Source of the DNA: Rhodospirillales bacterium
GTDB lineage: Bacteria > Pseudomonadota > Alphaproteobacteria > Rhodospirillales > UBA2165
Direction: 5' to 3'
DNA length: 64,000 nt
NCBI GenBank assembly: GCA_028345065.1
Contig: JAOMCN010000003.1
Span: 1-64,000, forward strand
The translations under genes were made by a program, and so were the position numbers. Position 1 is the first letter of the stretch. Each line of letters opens with the position of its first letter. The notes beneath the pieces are model-generated. The model searched no databases, was not told the origin of the DNA, and was given only the letters and a program-made list of their open reading frames with translations. This document shows, one piece after another, positions 50,860-60,121 of this stretch.

Positions 50860-52078
50860 AGCAAGCGATGGCCTAATTAGTGTAGAAGAAGCCATCTCAA
50901 GAGTTTTGGAAGATATTTTACCCCTGAATTCAGAGCAAGTTAGTATTTCTGAAGCTTTTGGAAGGGTTCTTGCGATTGAGGTAGCATCAAGAATTACTCA
51001 GCCACCTTTAGCAGTTTCCGCGATGGATGGATATGCAGTCCGTGCTAGTGATGTTTTATCTGTTCCCATCACACTTAAGCAAGTTGGGGAAGCTGCTGCA
51101 GGAGCAGGTTTTGATGGGTCCATCGGCGACGGAGAAACAGTTAGAATATTCACCGGTGCGCCTATTCCGGAAGGTGCTAATTCCATTGTGATTCAAGAAG
51201 ACACAAATGCAAAAGGAGAAAAAATATTAATAAAATCTTCTGTTGAGGTGGGGCAGTTTGTTCGCCCGAAAGGGCTAGATTTTGAAAAAGGGCAGGTTTT
51301 GCTGTCGGCCGGAACTCGTTTGAATTCACGACATGTTGCGCTGGCGTCTGCTATGAATATTCCTTGGTTATACGTAAGGCGAAAACCTCGTATTGCGATA
51401 CTTCCGACCGGCGACGAACTAGTCATGCCGGGTGAACCTCTCAAAACTGGCCAAATTATAAGTTCAAATAGCCTAGGTCTGTCGGCTTTTGTTAACGCTG
51501 CCGGGGGAGTGGGAGTAAACCTTGGCATAGCACGAGATAATTCAGATTCAATTCGTAACTTAATTTCCAATGTCAAGGGAGCGGATATGCTAGTTACAAT
51601 AGGTGGTGCCTCTGTTGGTGATTATGATCTTATTAAAAGCGTGCTGAGTGAGGAAGGATTAAATATTACCTTTAGCCGTGTAGCTATGCGACCTGGGAAA
51701 CCTCTAATATTTGGACAAATCCACGGGAAGCCGATGCTTGGCTTGCCAGGTAATCCAGTCTCAGCGGGTGTAACGGCTCTTTTGTTTCTCAAACCAGCAA
51801 TTGATCTTATGCTAGGCCGTCCAAATCAAAGTGAGCCAAAGGAGACAGCGGTTTTGGGACTTGATTTGGAGAGTAATGATCGACGTCAAGATTATCTGCG
51901 TTCAACCCTGGTGCGGGAGAACAATGGAGAATTACATGTAATACCATTTGAAAGACAAGATAGTTCTATGCTAGCTATTTTTACCGATGCTGATTGCCTT
52001 GTTGTTCGCAAACCATTTGCTCAACCCGCTTTAAAGGGTGAGCGTGTGCCAATCATACGTTTGGATCCAAATGCTTAA
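50852..52078 (+). CDS. moeA: Molybdopterin molybdenumtransferase
   Basis: MoeA inserts molybdate into adenylated molybdopterin. From the ATG at 50852, overlapping moaC by 8 bases, it has 408 residues: [15 protein letters not shown] near the start, [15 protein letters not shown], the MoCF domain with [31 protein letters not shown] and [10 protein letters not shown], and [11 protein letters not shown] frame extension upstream of this ATG lies wholly within moaC. Confidence 0.94.
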   Translation: MDKASDGLISVEEAISRVLEDILPLNSEQVSISEAFGRVLAIEVASRITQPPLAVSAMDGYAVRASDVLSVPITLKQVGEAAAGAGFDGSIGDGETVRIFTGAPIPEGANSIVIQEDTNAKGEKILIKSSVEVGQFVRPKGLDFEKGQVLLSAGTRLNSRHVALASAMNIPWLYVRRKPRIAILPTGDELVMPGEPLKTGQIISSNSLGLSAFVNAAGGVGVNLGIARDNSDSIRNLISNVKGADMLVTIGGASVGDYDLIKSVLSEEGLNITFSRVAMRPGKPLIFGQIHGKPMLGLPGNPVSAGVTALLFLKPAIDLMLGRPNQSEPKETAVLGLDLESNDRRQDYLRSTLVRENNGELHVIPFERQDSSMLAIFTDADCLVVRKPFAQPALKGERVPIIRLDPNA

Positions 52079-52462
52079 AACCTTCCCCCATAAATGGTGA
52101 AATAGCTATCCCGTTTGAGGATTACTCTGATAGTCGTTTAGACATCTTTTCATTTGGTTATAACCAACCATAATAAATCTGCTTCATAAAAAAATTGACT
52201 GGCCGATTGGTAAATTGCGGAGTTATATTCGACAATTTACTAAATCGTTAGCGGCAACAGCATCAGTAACCTAGCTCGCGCCTTCAGAAACAAGACTTTT
52301 GTTTATTTCAAACACGCTGATTAGTAGTCGATGTTTAATTTAAAACGTGATTTTTACTACGTACTGGTATGGAAGAAATGACATTATTTTTATCCCTATT
52401 GGTTATTTTCTAAATGCTTCGCCATGCATGTCTTGGAATCCGTTGTTATTAAATCATTATTA

Positions 52463-52491
52463 TTGACACATAACGGGAACTAAACTAGAAC
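52463..52491 (+). promoter_or_regulatory. Candidate lexA promoter
   Basis: TTGACA (52463-52468) is a perfect -35, and after 17 bases TAGAAC (52486-52491) matches -10 at four of six positions. The LexA operator covers the spacer and this -10. The promoter lies about 170 bases before the lexA ATG. Confidence 0.6.
52477..52491 (+). promoter_or_regulatory. LexA (SOS) operator
   Basis: The sequence GAACTAAACTAGAAC is an exact GAAC-N7-GAAC direct repeat, the reverse complement of the alphaproteobacterial SOS box GTTC-N7-GTTC. A third GAAC follows at 52498-52501, six bases on. The box overlaps the -10 of a TTGACA promoter ahead of lexA, fitting self-repression. Confidence 0.75.
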
Positions 52492-52660
52492 AATCGAGAA
52501 CATAATTTACTTGACAGAAGAATTTTATTGTATTTTTAGGTTAAGATTAATTTTAATAAGAAAAGTACTATCATCTAATATCTGATCAAAGATGGCTTAT
52601 TAAAACTAAAAATGCAGATGATTAATGGGATAAATATGTAATAAATATTTGGGAATTAGC

Positions 52661-53344
52661 ATGCTAACTAAAAAGCAGTATCAACTACTGATGTTCATTG
52701 ATAGTCGTCTTAAAGTGGTTGGAATTTCTCCGTCTTTCGAAGAAATGAAGGTGGCACTAAATTTAAAATCAAAGTCTGGGATACACCGATTAATTACGGG
52801 TCTTGAAGAACGCGGGTTTATCCGTCGATTACCTTACAGAGCTCGTGCGCTTGAGGTGCTTAAACTTCCTGAAAATACTTCAAATTTCGGCAAAGACGTG
52901 GTTACACAGTTAAATGTCTTTAGTGAAGCGAAGTTAAAAAAACACTATACTACCGAGACTGGAGTAGTTGATCTTCCCCTTTATGGAAAAATAGCTGCAG
53001 GTACACCTGTTGAGACGCTACGGGATCCCAGTCAAACCATCGGAGTGCCAGCGTTTATGCTAGGTAGGGGGGAACACTACACGCTAGAGATAGATGGAGA
53101 ATCTATGATTGATGCTGGCATAAATGACGGCGATACGGTTGTGATTGAACGGTGTGATGTTGCTGAATCGGGTACCATAGTAGTTGCCTTGGTTGACCAA
53201 ACAGAGGTGACGCTGAAACGTTTACGTAAGAAGGGAGCCTCGATTGCTTTGGAGCCTGCAAATAAGAACTATGACACGCGGATATTCGGTCCGGATAGGG
53301 TCGCTATTCAAGGTCGCTTGGTCGGGTTACTAAGGCGGTACTAA
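52661..53344 (+). CDS. lexA: SOS repressor LexA
   Basis: LexA represses DNA-damage genes and cleaves itself when RecA is activated. From the ATG at 52661 (GGGA 7 bases upstream) it has 227 residues, with the winged helix-turn-helix [21 protein letters not shown] and [21 protein letters not shown]. The cleavage site is Ala113-Gly114 in IAAGTP, and the catalytic dyad is Ser148 (GESMID) and Lys186 (VTLKRL). Both halves are intact. Confidence 0.96.
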   Translation: MLTKKQYQLLMFIDSRLKVVGISPSFEEMKVALNLKSKSGIHRLITGLEERGFIRRLPYRARALEVLKLPENTSNFGKDVVTQLNVFSEAKLKKHYTTETGVVDLPLYGKIAAGTPVETLRDPSQTIGVPAFMLGRGEHYTLEIDGESMIDAGINDGDTVVIERCDVAESGTIVVALVDQTEVTLKRLRKKGASIALEPANKNYDTRIFGPDRVAIQGRLVGLLRRY

Positions 53345-53562
53345 CAGCTGTAACAATAGATTTACTAATTGGAATCATTGCAGGCTAAATTTAGACGTCG
53401 GAAGCAAGATTGCTAAACCTCTGGCTATTTCAGCATAGGAAAATGGCATTTAGCTAGATCCAAAGCATAGTCGGGAAAGCTTTTGGGTTGCGTGACATCT
53501 GCATTTTCACAGTTTAAAATATCTTCAGAATAAAATAACTCAATAATTACAAAGAGTTGATA

Positions 53563-54969
53563 GTGGAATCTGGAGTTATCACTCGTTTTGCCCCCTCCCC
53601 AACCGGATATTTACATATTGGTGGTGCAAGAACGGCACTTTTTAATTTTCTTTATGCCCGGCATACCGGCGGTAAGTTTCTATTACGGATCGAAGATACT
53701 GACCTAAAGCGATCGACAAAAGAGGCCGTTGATGCAATCTTGGAAGGCTTAGAGTGGCTAGGATTGTATTGGGACGAAGAGCCAATTTCTCAGATCTCCC
53801 GTCGCCAACGCCACGTAGCACTGGTAAAAAAACTAATAGAAGAGAGTAAAGCATACTACTGTTATTGTTCGCCTGAAGAACTCGCAGAAATGAGAGACTT
53901 GGCAAAAGCGGAAGGTAAATCAAAGTTTTATGATGGCCGCTGGCGGGATCGCGACCCAGCAAATAGTCCGAGTGGTGTTAAACCAGTGATAAGGTTAAAA
54001 TCTCCGTTGGATGGTGAAACTACCGTCTCAGACTTAATTCAAGGAGATGTTAGTGTTTCAAATGATGAAATGGATGACATGATTTTGTTTCGGGCGGATG
54101 GTTCACCCACGTATATGCTGGCAGTTGTAGTCGACGATCATGACATGAATATTAGCCACGTAATTAGAGGAGATGATCACTTAACAAACACATTTAGGCA
54201 GTTACAAATATATAAAGCTTTTGGCTGGGATCATCCGACTTTCGCGCATATGCCCCTTTTGCATGGATTAGATGGAACAAAATTGTCAAAACGTCATGGT
54301 GCCCTGGGGCTAGCGGAGTACCGGAAAATGGGGTTACTCCCTGAGGCCATGAATAATTATTTATTGCGCCAAGCTTGGGCGCATGGAGACGATGAGATAA
54401 TTTCCCTTGAACAAGCAATTGAGTGGTTTGACATAAAGGATGTGGGCCGTTCTCCTTCAAATTTCGACTTTAGCAAGCTCATAAGTCTCAATAGTCATTA
54501 TCTTCGGGAAGCAGATGACGGGCATTTGGTGACATTAATAAAACCAATTCTTATTGAAAACTTGCATGGTAAACTTGATAATCGAGCCTTTGATCGAATA
54601 AAAAGTGGAATGTCCGGTTTAAAGGAAAGGGCAAAAAATATTGACGAACTTGCTAAAAATGCAGAGTTTTATGCTTGTCGACGTCCCATCACACTAAGTG
54701 ATAAAGCGTTAAAGGCGCTAGATGCATCAGGTAAGAGTCATCTCAATAATCTTCAGATTGAACTTGGTTCTATTGAAAATTGGTCAGGTCTTTCGCTAAA
54801 TGATGCCATTGTCAAATACGCTAAGAAAAAAGATATTAAGCTTGGGGTTATAGCCCAACCATTACGAGCTGCGTTAACTGGTAATACGGTTTCTCCTGGG
54901 ATATTTGAAATCCTTGCAGTTCTCGGGAAAGAGCAGTCGTTAGCTCGCATTAACGATGTGTTAACATGA
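53563..54969 (+). CDS. gltX: Glutamyl-tRNA synthetase
   Basis: This charges tRNA-Glu (in alphaproteobacteria often tRNA-Gln as well). The 468 residues have the class I motifs TRFAPSPTGYLHIGGART and GTKLSKRHGA, plus LLRIEDTDLKRST and YCYCSPEEL. The start is probably GTG at 53563 with AAAGAG upstream; an in-frame TTG at 53557 would add two residues. A second gltX is common in the group, so this may be one of two. The region between lexA and gltX (218 bases) has no gene. Confidence 0.94.
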   Translation: MESGVITRFAPSPTGYLHIGGARTALFNFLYARHTGGKFLLRIEDTDLKRSTKEAVDAILEGLEWLGLYWDEEPISQISRRQRHVALVKKLIEESKAYYCYCSPEELAEMRDLAKAEGKSKFYDGRWRDRDPANSPSGVKPVIRLKSPLDGETTVSDLIQGDVSVSNDEMDDMILFRADGSPTYMLAVVVDDHDMNISHVIRGDDHLTNTFRQLQIYKAFGWDHPTFAHMPLLHGLDGTKLSKRHGALGLAEYRKMGLLPEAMNNYLLRQAWAHGDDEIISLEQAIEWFDIKDVGRSPSNFDFSKLISLNSHYLREADDGHLVTLIKPILIENLHGKLDNRAFDRIKSGMSGLKERAKNIDELAKNAEFYACRRPITLSDKALKALDASGKSHLNNLQIELGSIENWSGLSLNDAIVKYAKKKDIKLGVIAQPLRAALTGNTVSPGIFEILAVLGKEQSLARINDVLT

Positions 54970-55046
54970 TTACGAGTGAGGTAGAAGTTACCTTGGTAGA
55001 GGAGGAATGCACCTTAGATAAGAAAGAAACCTTGGGGGTGGGTTAA
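54966..55046 (+). CDS. Possible 26-residue ORF between gltX and gltA
   Basis: An ATG at 54966 overlaps the gltX stop in an ATGA junction and reads 26 codons to a TAA one base before the gltA start. The peptide [20 protein letters not shown] continues with six residues. It is acidic with one cysteine and no known motif. It could be only a device or an accident of spacing. Stop-start coupling on both sides is the only evidence for translation. Confidence 0.25.
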   Translation: MITSEVEVTLVEEECTLDKKETLGVG

Positions 55047-55047
55047 G

Positions 55048-56358
55048 ATGAATTCGCAAACTGACAAAAAGACTTTTACGCTCACTGATAATTCCTCTGG
55101 AAAACAGATTGAGTTACCAGTAATGGAAGGGACCGTTGGACCTAGGGTAATTGATGTAAGGCGTCTTTATGCAGAAACAGGGTGCTTCACATTTGATCCT
55201 GGCTACACTTCGACCGGAAGTTGTGAATCGCGAATAACTTACATCGATGGGGAGGAAGGGGTTCTACTTTATCGCGGATATCCAATCCAAGAGTTAGCAA
55301 CAAATTGCGATTATCCGGAGGTCTGTTATTTACTGTTATATGGTGATTTACCTACGCAGAAACAACAGTCAAAATTTGAACATGATATCACCTATCATAC
55401 AATGCTTCACGAACAGCTAAATACCTTTTATAGGGGCTTTCGCCGAGACTCTCATCCTATGGCAATTATGTGCGGCGTTGTAGGTGCGCTCTCAGCTTTT
55501 TATCATGATAGTCTTGATATCAGCGATCCTCGGCATCGTATGGTAGCCTCTTATCGCATGATAGCAAAAATACCTACCATTGCCGCACAGGCTTACAAGT
55601 ATTCAATTGGTCAACCATTTGTTTATCCTAGGAACGATCTAAAATATTCTGAAAATTTCTTATATATGATGTTTGCAAATCCGGCAGAAGATTATAAGGC
55701 AAACCCGATTTTAGCCCGAGCAATGGACCGAATACTTATACTCCATGCAGATCATGAGCAAAATGCGTCAACTTCGACTGTTCGTTTGGCTGGGTCTAGT
55801 GGTGCAAACCCGTTTGCTTGTATCGCTGCGGGAATAGCCTCACTCTGGGGCCCCGCGCACGGTGGTGCAAATGAGGCAGTCCTGAACATGCTTGAAGAAA
55901 TTGGTGATGTGGGGAATGTTTCTAAATTCATTAAAATGGCAAAAGATAAGGATGATCCCTTCCGGCTTATGGGGTTCGGCCATCGTGTTTATAAAAATTT
56001 TGACCCTCGGGCCCGTGTTATGCAGGAAACCTGTCATGAAGTACTGGATGAGTTAGGAATAAATGATGAACCGCTCTTGGATTTAGCAATGGGACTCGAA
56101 AAGATTGCGCTTGAGGATGAATATTTTGTAGAAAAAAGATTATATCCTAATGTAGACTTCTATTCAGGTATTATATTTAAAGCACTCGGTATCCCAGCGA
56201 GTATGTTTACAGTACTGTTTGCAGTGGCGAGGACTGTGGGCTGGATTGCTCAATGGAATGAAATGATCGAGGATCCAAGTCAACGTATAGGCCGTCCCCG
56301 ACAGCTATACACCGGCGAAAACAAAAGAATATTTAAGGAATTGAAGGATCGAAAGTAG
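55048..56358 (+). CDS. gltA: Citrate synthase (type II)
   Basis: GltA condenses oxaloacetate and acetyl-CoA, the entry of the Krebs cycle fed by the PDH genes in this window. The 436 residues fit the type II NADH-sensitive class, with a short N-terminal domain, then [43 protein letters not shown] (active His), [14 protein letters not shown] (second His) and [11 protein letters not shown] (catalytic Asp). GGTGGG lies upstream of the ATG. Confidence 0.96.
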   Translation: MNSQTDKKTFTLTDNSSGKQIELPVMEGTVGPRVIDVRRLYAETGCFTFDPGYTSTGSCESRITYIDGEEGVLLYRGYPIQELATNCDYPEVCYLLLYGDLPTQKQQSKFEHDITYHTMLHEQLNTFYRGFRRDSHPMAIMCGVVGALSAFYHDSLDISDPRHRMVASYRMIAKIPTIAAQAYKYSIGQPFVYPRNDLKYSENFLYMMFANPAEDYKANPILARAMDRILILHADHEQNASTSTVRLAGSSGANPFACIAAGIASLWGPAHGGANEAVLNMLEEIGDVGNVSKFIKMAKDKDDPFRLMGFGHRVYKNFDPRARVMQETCHEVLDELGINDEPLLDLAMGLEKIALEDEYFVEKRLYPNVDFYSGIIFKALGIPASMFTVLFAVARTVGWIAQWNEMIEDPSQRIGRPRQLYTGENKRIFKELKDRK

Positions 56359-56417
56359 GAAGGGAGGATTGAAAACCCTCTTAGTCCAAAAAGAAGTATA
56401 ATATTTATTATTTGCTA

Positions 56418-56840
56418 CTAATCTCTTTGTACTAACTCAATTTTATAACCATCAGGGTCCTCTATAAAAGCAATGATCCGGGTTCCTCCTTTCATAGGAC
56501 CGGCGGGACGTGGAACCGGTATCCCCTCTTTTTCCATTGCGTCACAGACAGCATAGGCATCAGGAACTGCAACTGCTAGGTGTCCGAACGCGTCACCCAT
56601 TGCATAAGGTTCTTTTTGATCCCAATTATGTGTAAGCTCTACGACAGTATCAGTTTTTTCATCACCGTAACCGACGAAGGCGAGTGTAAATCTCCCTTGT
56701 TCAAAATCTTTACGGCGGAGAACTTTCATTCCGAGATGGCGTGTATAAAAGTCTATCGATTGATCTAAGTCAGTGACACGGATCATCGTGTGCAAAAGAC
56801 GAAATTCATCAGTAGATATAGGCATTTCTATAGTTACCAT
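56418..56840 (-). CDS. gloA: Lactoylglutathione lyase (glyoxalase I)
   Basis: GloA converts the hemithioacetal of methylglyoxal and glutathione to S-lactoylglutathione. The 140 residues contain the four metal ligands in LLHTMIRV, VVELTHNW, GHLAVAV and YKIELVQ, and RIIAFIEDPDGYKIEL. It lies 16 bases after lpxB in the same direction and may be the last gene of the lipid A operon. It converges with gltA. Confidence 0.94.
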   Translation of the reverse strand: MVTIEMPISTDEFRLLHTMIRVTDLDQSIDFYTRHLGMKVLRRKDFEQGRFTLAFVGYGDEKTDTVVELTHNWDQKEPYAMGDAFGHLAVAVPDAYAVCDAMEKEGIPVPRPAGPMKGGTRIIAFIEDPDGYKIELVQRD

Positions 56841-56856
56841 TTAATTAGCGCGATAA

Positions 56857-58050
56857 TTAAAATACACTTTTCTTAGCGATGACTTCAAGTATAGCTTTAG
56901 CCGCTCGCTCGCTGGGTAGGTGACCGCCAACAGTTATCAGACCTAGCGCTGCTTTAAAATTTTTTCGTTGTTTTGATCGGAATTCTGTATCGTTCAGTGC
57001 TTTCATTAAATGGGGTAAAATTAGATGCGGTTTGCAATTTTCTAAAAGCAGTTCGGGGACAACCTCTTTATCCAATATGATATTGATTAAGTTGACGTAT
57101 TTTAGCCTAACGAAAGTTCTGGCAACAATTCTAGATAAAAAAGACATTTTATAGATAGTAACGTACGGTGTGTCAGTTAATGCCAATTCGAGGGCAACAG
57201 TACCTGAGCAAGCCAGAGCGACGTCACTAGCAGCAAAGGCATTATATTTTCTATTATCGTTTCCTTCTGTGAACGTTATTCTGTATGGCCATGTCTGAAC
57301 CACAGACCTTACATAGGTTGCAACATCATCAGCGAGCGGCAAAACGATTTCAAAATTGTTTAATTTCTTTGAAAGCAAGTCTAGAGTGCATTCAATTATG
57401 GGAAGATGTTTTGTAACTTCTATTGATCGACTGCCAGGTAAAATACAGATTAACTTTTTATCCGGCTGTATTCCGTTATCATTTCTAAATCCAATACCAT
57501 CCCCCCTCGTCGCCCCACTCTGAACTATTGGGTGACCGACAAATACGCTGTCCAAACCAACATCTTCAAAGTACTGTGATTCAAATTGGAATAGTGTCAA
57601 AACACGATCTAAGTATCGGCTCATTCGGCTAGCTCGCCACTGTTTCCATGCCCATACAGACGGAGCGACATAGTGGATTAGCCGAGTGTCGGGATTACAC
57701 CGTTTTAACTTACTGGCAACACGGAGGCAAAAACCTGGAGCATCTATTGTTACAACCGCATCGGGCTTCCCCGATGTTATTTTTATAGTTGTTTCTTTAA
57801 TGCGGCTTAAAACTCGTGGAATGTAAGGTAGTATTTCAGAAATTCCCATGACAGACAAATCACTAATAGGGAAAAAGCTATTTAAGCCCTGCTCCTTCAT
57901 TTTTTTCCCGCCTATACCGGAAAATTCAATGGGAGAATTTGAAATTTTGTTGAGAGCTGTCATGAGTTGTCCCCCAAGCATATCTCCGGACGACTCACCA
58001 GCAATCAGGCAAATTTTTAAAGGTTTTTCCTGATAGTGATCATTGCTCAT
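56857..58050 (-). CDS. lpxB: Lipid-A-disaccharide synthase
   Basis: LpxB joins lipid X and UDP-2,3-diacylglucosamine at the inner face of the membrane. The 397 residues have the N-terminal LIAGESSGDMLGGQLM, VTIDAPGFCLRVA, HYVAPSVWAWKQWRASRM, LPGSRSIEV and ALACSGTVALELAL of GT19. It overlaps lpxI by 11 bases. Confidence 0.95.
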   Translation of the reverse strand: MSNDHYQEKPLKICLIAGESSGDMLGGQLMTALNKISNSPIEFSGIGGKKMKEQGLNSFFPISDLSVMGISEILPYIPRVLSRIKETTIKITSGKPDAVVTIDAPGFCLRVASKLKRCNPDTRLIHYVAPSVWAWKQWRASRMSRYLDRVLTLFQFESQYFEDVGLDSVFVGHPIVQSGATRGDGIGFRNDNGIQPDKKLICILPGSRSIEVTKHLPIIECTLDLLSKKLNNFEIVLPLADDVATYVRSVVQTWPYRITFTEGNDNRKYNAFAASDVALACSGTVALELALTDTPYVTIYKMSFLSRIVARTFVRLKYVNLINIILDKEVVPELLLENCKPHLILPHLMKALNDTEFRSKQRKNFKAALGLITVGGHLPSERAAKAILEVIAKKSVF

Positions 58051-58870
58051 TATTAAGTTTTGTTCCTATAACAAACAGGCCACATTGATCAGCCATTTTT
58101 GTTACTTTCGCAAGATCTACCACTAAAGTTTGTCCTGTTTCGACAACAATTCCGGAGAAACCGCATTCAGCAGCCAGTTGGACAGTCCGGACACCAATCG
58201 TCGGAAGGTCAACTCTCCGATCCTGACCAGGTTTTTTAATTTTTATTAAGATAGGTTTCCCATGATCAGAAACTGTGTTTCGACAGCGCTTTATAAGTTC
58301 ATCGGTACCACTCTTATTTTCAGTTCCAATTATTGTATTGTTCTGAATTACAATGGCTTGTCCGGTGTCTTGCCGGCCAATTATTTGAGCTTGTTGAATA
58401 CCGGATTGGATAAATTTGAGATCCTGATCGTTTGGTTTAATCATTCCAAATGGTCCAACAGGTGCCAGTAAATCCGAGAGCAATTCGTCAATACCGATAA
58501 CCTTAAACCCGTCACGTTCAAATTCCTCTGCGATAGCCGTTAGTAAGGAATTATCTCCTCCCATCATAAGACTGCCAATACGAAAAATTATACTTATAGC
58601 TCGCCAATCAGGAAACAAAGTCAAAATTGAAGGGCGGCGAACTGCCCCAACCATCACGATCTCTTCTACGTTTTGATCCTTTAGACTTTGAATAATCTTT
58701 CCAGCAGCACCTAGCCTAACCCATTTTACCGGAAGTGCATGCAAAATCCTTTCGTCTGCATTACCAACTAGTGCAATCACGAAATACTCACGACCAATAT
58801 ATTTGCAATGTTCAGCAAGATATCTTGGCAGCGGGCCGCCGCCAGCTATAATTCCAAGTTTACGCTGCAT
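58040..58870 (-). CDS. lpxI: UDP-2,3-diacylglucosamine pyrophosphatase LpxI
   Basis: LpxI cleaves UDP-diacylglucosamine to lipid X, the step done by LpxH in gamma- and betaproteobacteria. The 276 residues start LGIIAGGGPLPRYLAEHC and contain VMVGAVRRPS, GDNSLLTAIAEEFE, VGIDELLSDLLAPVGP, DTGQAIVIQN and VDLPTIGVRTVQLAAECG, all characteristic of LpxI (DUF1009). I use the ATG at 58870; TTG 58876 would add two residues. It overlaps lpxA by 11 bases. Confidence 0.94.
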   Translation of the reverse strand: MQRKLGIIAGGGPLPRYLAEHCKYIGREYFVIALVGNADERILHALPVKWVRLGAAGKIIQSLKDQNVEEIVMVGAVRRPSILTLFPDWRAISIIFRIGSLMMGGDNSLLTAIAEEFERDGFKVIGIDELLSDLLAPVGPFGMIKPNDQDLKFIQSGIQQAQIIGRQDTGQAIVIQNNTIIGTENKSGTDELIKRCRNTVSDHGKPILIKIKKPGQDRRVDLPTIGVRTVQLAAECGFSGIVVETGQTLVVDLAKVTKMADQCGLFVIGTKLNNEQ

Positions 58871-59660
58871 CCTCAAATAATGGCTGACATATTGATCTGC
58901 TGGAGTCCTGGTTAATGAAGGTTACAATTTCTTTGACTGGTTCAACATGACTAAAGAGTTCGGCCACATCAGCCAGACGTTCAGCCTGAGTTCCTTCTTG
59001 AGCAAATATTAAACGATAAGCTCTCCTTAAATCGTGTATGACATTATTTGGTATTTCACGTCTTTTTAAACCAACTAGATTTAGGCCTGATAAGTGTGCA
59101 CGGTTGCCCATGACTAGTCCATACGGAATAACATCGTTCTCAATTCCCGACATCCCTCCAATCATGGCATGCCTTCCAATTCTCACAAATTGATGAACCG
59201 CAGATAATCCGCCAACTATTGCCCAATCTCCGATGTCGACGTGTCCAGCCAGAGTAGCATTATTAACTAGGATTACATTGTCACCAATTTGACAATCATG
59301 AGCTACATGGGCTCCCATCATAAATAAGCAATCATCACCAATTTGTGTGAACATACCTCCACCTTGTGTGCCAGGATTCATTGTTACGTGCTCGCGGATA
59401 GTATTGTTCACACCAATGACCAAATTTGATTGCTCGCCATCATACTTAAGGTCTTGAGGCTCATGGCCTATGGAGGCGAAGGGGAAAACTCTTGTCCCAT
59501 CCCCGATGCTGGTGTGCCCTTCAACAACCACATGAGACAACAATTGAACATCTTTACCTAGTTTGACGTCTTTTCCTACACAGCAATAAGGGCCAATCAC
59601 GGCCCTTTCATCAACTTCGGCGTCTGAGTGTATGATTGCGGTGGCATGTATTTGGGTCAT
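58860..59660 (-). CDS. lpxA: UDP-N-acetylglucosamine O-acyltransferase
   Basis: LpxA adds the first hydroxyacyl chain in lipid A synthesis. The 266 residues form a left-handed beta helix from hexapeptide repeats (IHATAIIHSDAEVDERAVIGPY at the start), with MGAHVAHDCQIGDNVILVNN carrying the catalytic His and GLSAVHQFVRIGRHAMIGG, then a helical C-terminus. It shares ATGA with the fabZ stop. Confidence 0.96.
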   Translation of the reverse strand: MTQIHATAIIHSDAEVDERAVIGPYCCVGKDVKLGKDVQLLSHVVVEGHTSIGDGTRVFPFASIGHEPQDLKYDGEQSNLVIGVNNTIREHVTMNPGTQGGGMFTQIGDDCLFMMGAHVAHDCQIGDNVILVNNATLAGHVDIGDWAIVGGLSAVHQFVRIGRHAMIGGMSGIENDVIPYGLVMGNRAHLSGLNLVGLKRREIPNNVIHDLRRAYRLIFAQEGTQAERLADVAELFSHVEPVKEIVTFINQDSSRSICQPLFEDAA

Positions 59661-60118
59661 TGATTTGCTATCATGGCTGAAAAAGTTGACTCAGCGACCA
59701 AATTTTCTTCAACATAGGCCTTTCCCTCAAACTTCCAAACATTTCCTCGAGATTGTCTCTTGAAAATCTTTAATTTCATCATATCCCCGGGTGTTACAGG
59801 TTTTCTAAATCTAGCTGAGTCAATTGACATGAAATATACGACCTGATTGTCAGCACCTTCTTTCAATCCATCAATTACAAAGACTGCTGCAGTTTGTGCC
59901 ATTGCCTCGATAATAAGTACACCCGGCATGATAGGTTTATTTGGAAAATGACCATTAAAGTACGGTTCATTAATTGTGACATTTTTTATTCCTATAGCGC
60001 TCTTATCAGGAATTATTTCAATAACCCGATCTATCATCAAGAAGGGGTAACGATGCGGTATCATTTCAATAATTTTCTCTATTTCAATATAATTAGGGTT
60101 TTTTGTGTCAGTTACCAT
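59657..60118 (-). CDS. fabZ: 3-hydroxyacyl-ACP dehydratase FabZ
   Basis: FabZ removes water from 3-hydroxyacyl-ACP in fatty acid synthesis and competes with LpxA/LpxD for the same substrate pool. The 153-residue hot-dog protein has IPHRYPFLMIDRV, NGHFPNKPIMPGVLIIEAMAQ with the catalytic His and Glu, and RFRKPVTPGDMMKL. It lies 3 bases after lpxD. Confidence 0.96.
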   Translation of the reverse strand: MVTDTKNPNYIEIEKIIEMIPHRYPFLMIDRVIEIIPDKSAIGIKNVTINEPYFNGHFPNKPIMPGVLIIEAMAQTAAVFVIDGLKEGADNQVVYFMSIDSARFRKPVTPGDMMKLKIFKRQSRGNVWKFEGKAYVEENLVAESTFSAMIANQ

Positions 60119-60121
60119 TTT

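Larger units (their letters stand above)
52079..52660. other. Long non-coding region upstream of lexA
   Basis: At 582 bases this is the longest stretch without a gene. It holds a 14-base perfect palindrome TTGGTTATAACCAA at 52154-52167, a small AACAA/TTGTT hairpin near 52295-52313, and the promoter with LexA operator at 52463-52501, followed by about 160 bases of AT-rich leader. I see no tRNA, no rRNA and no ORF with family features. A small RNA in the first 350 bases cannot be excluded. Confidence 0.6.
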
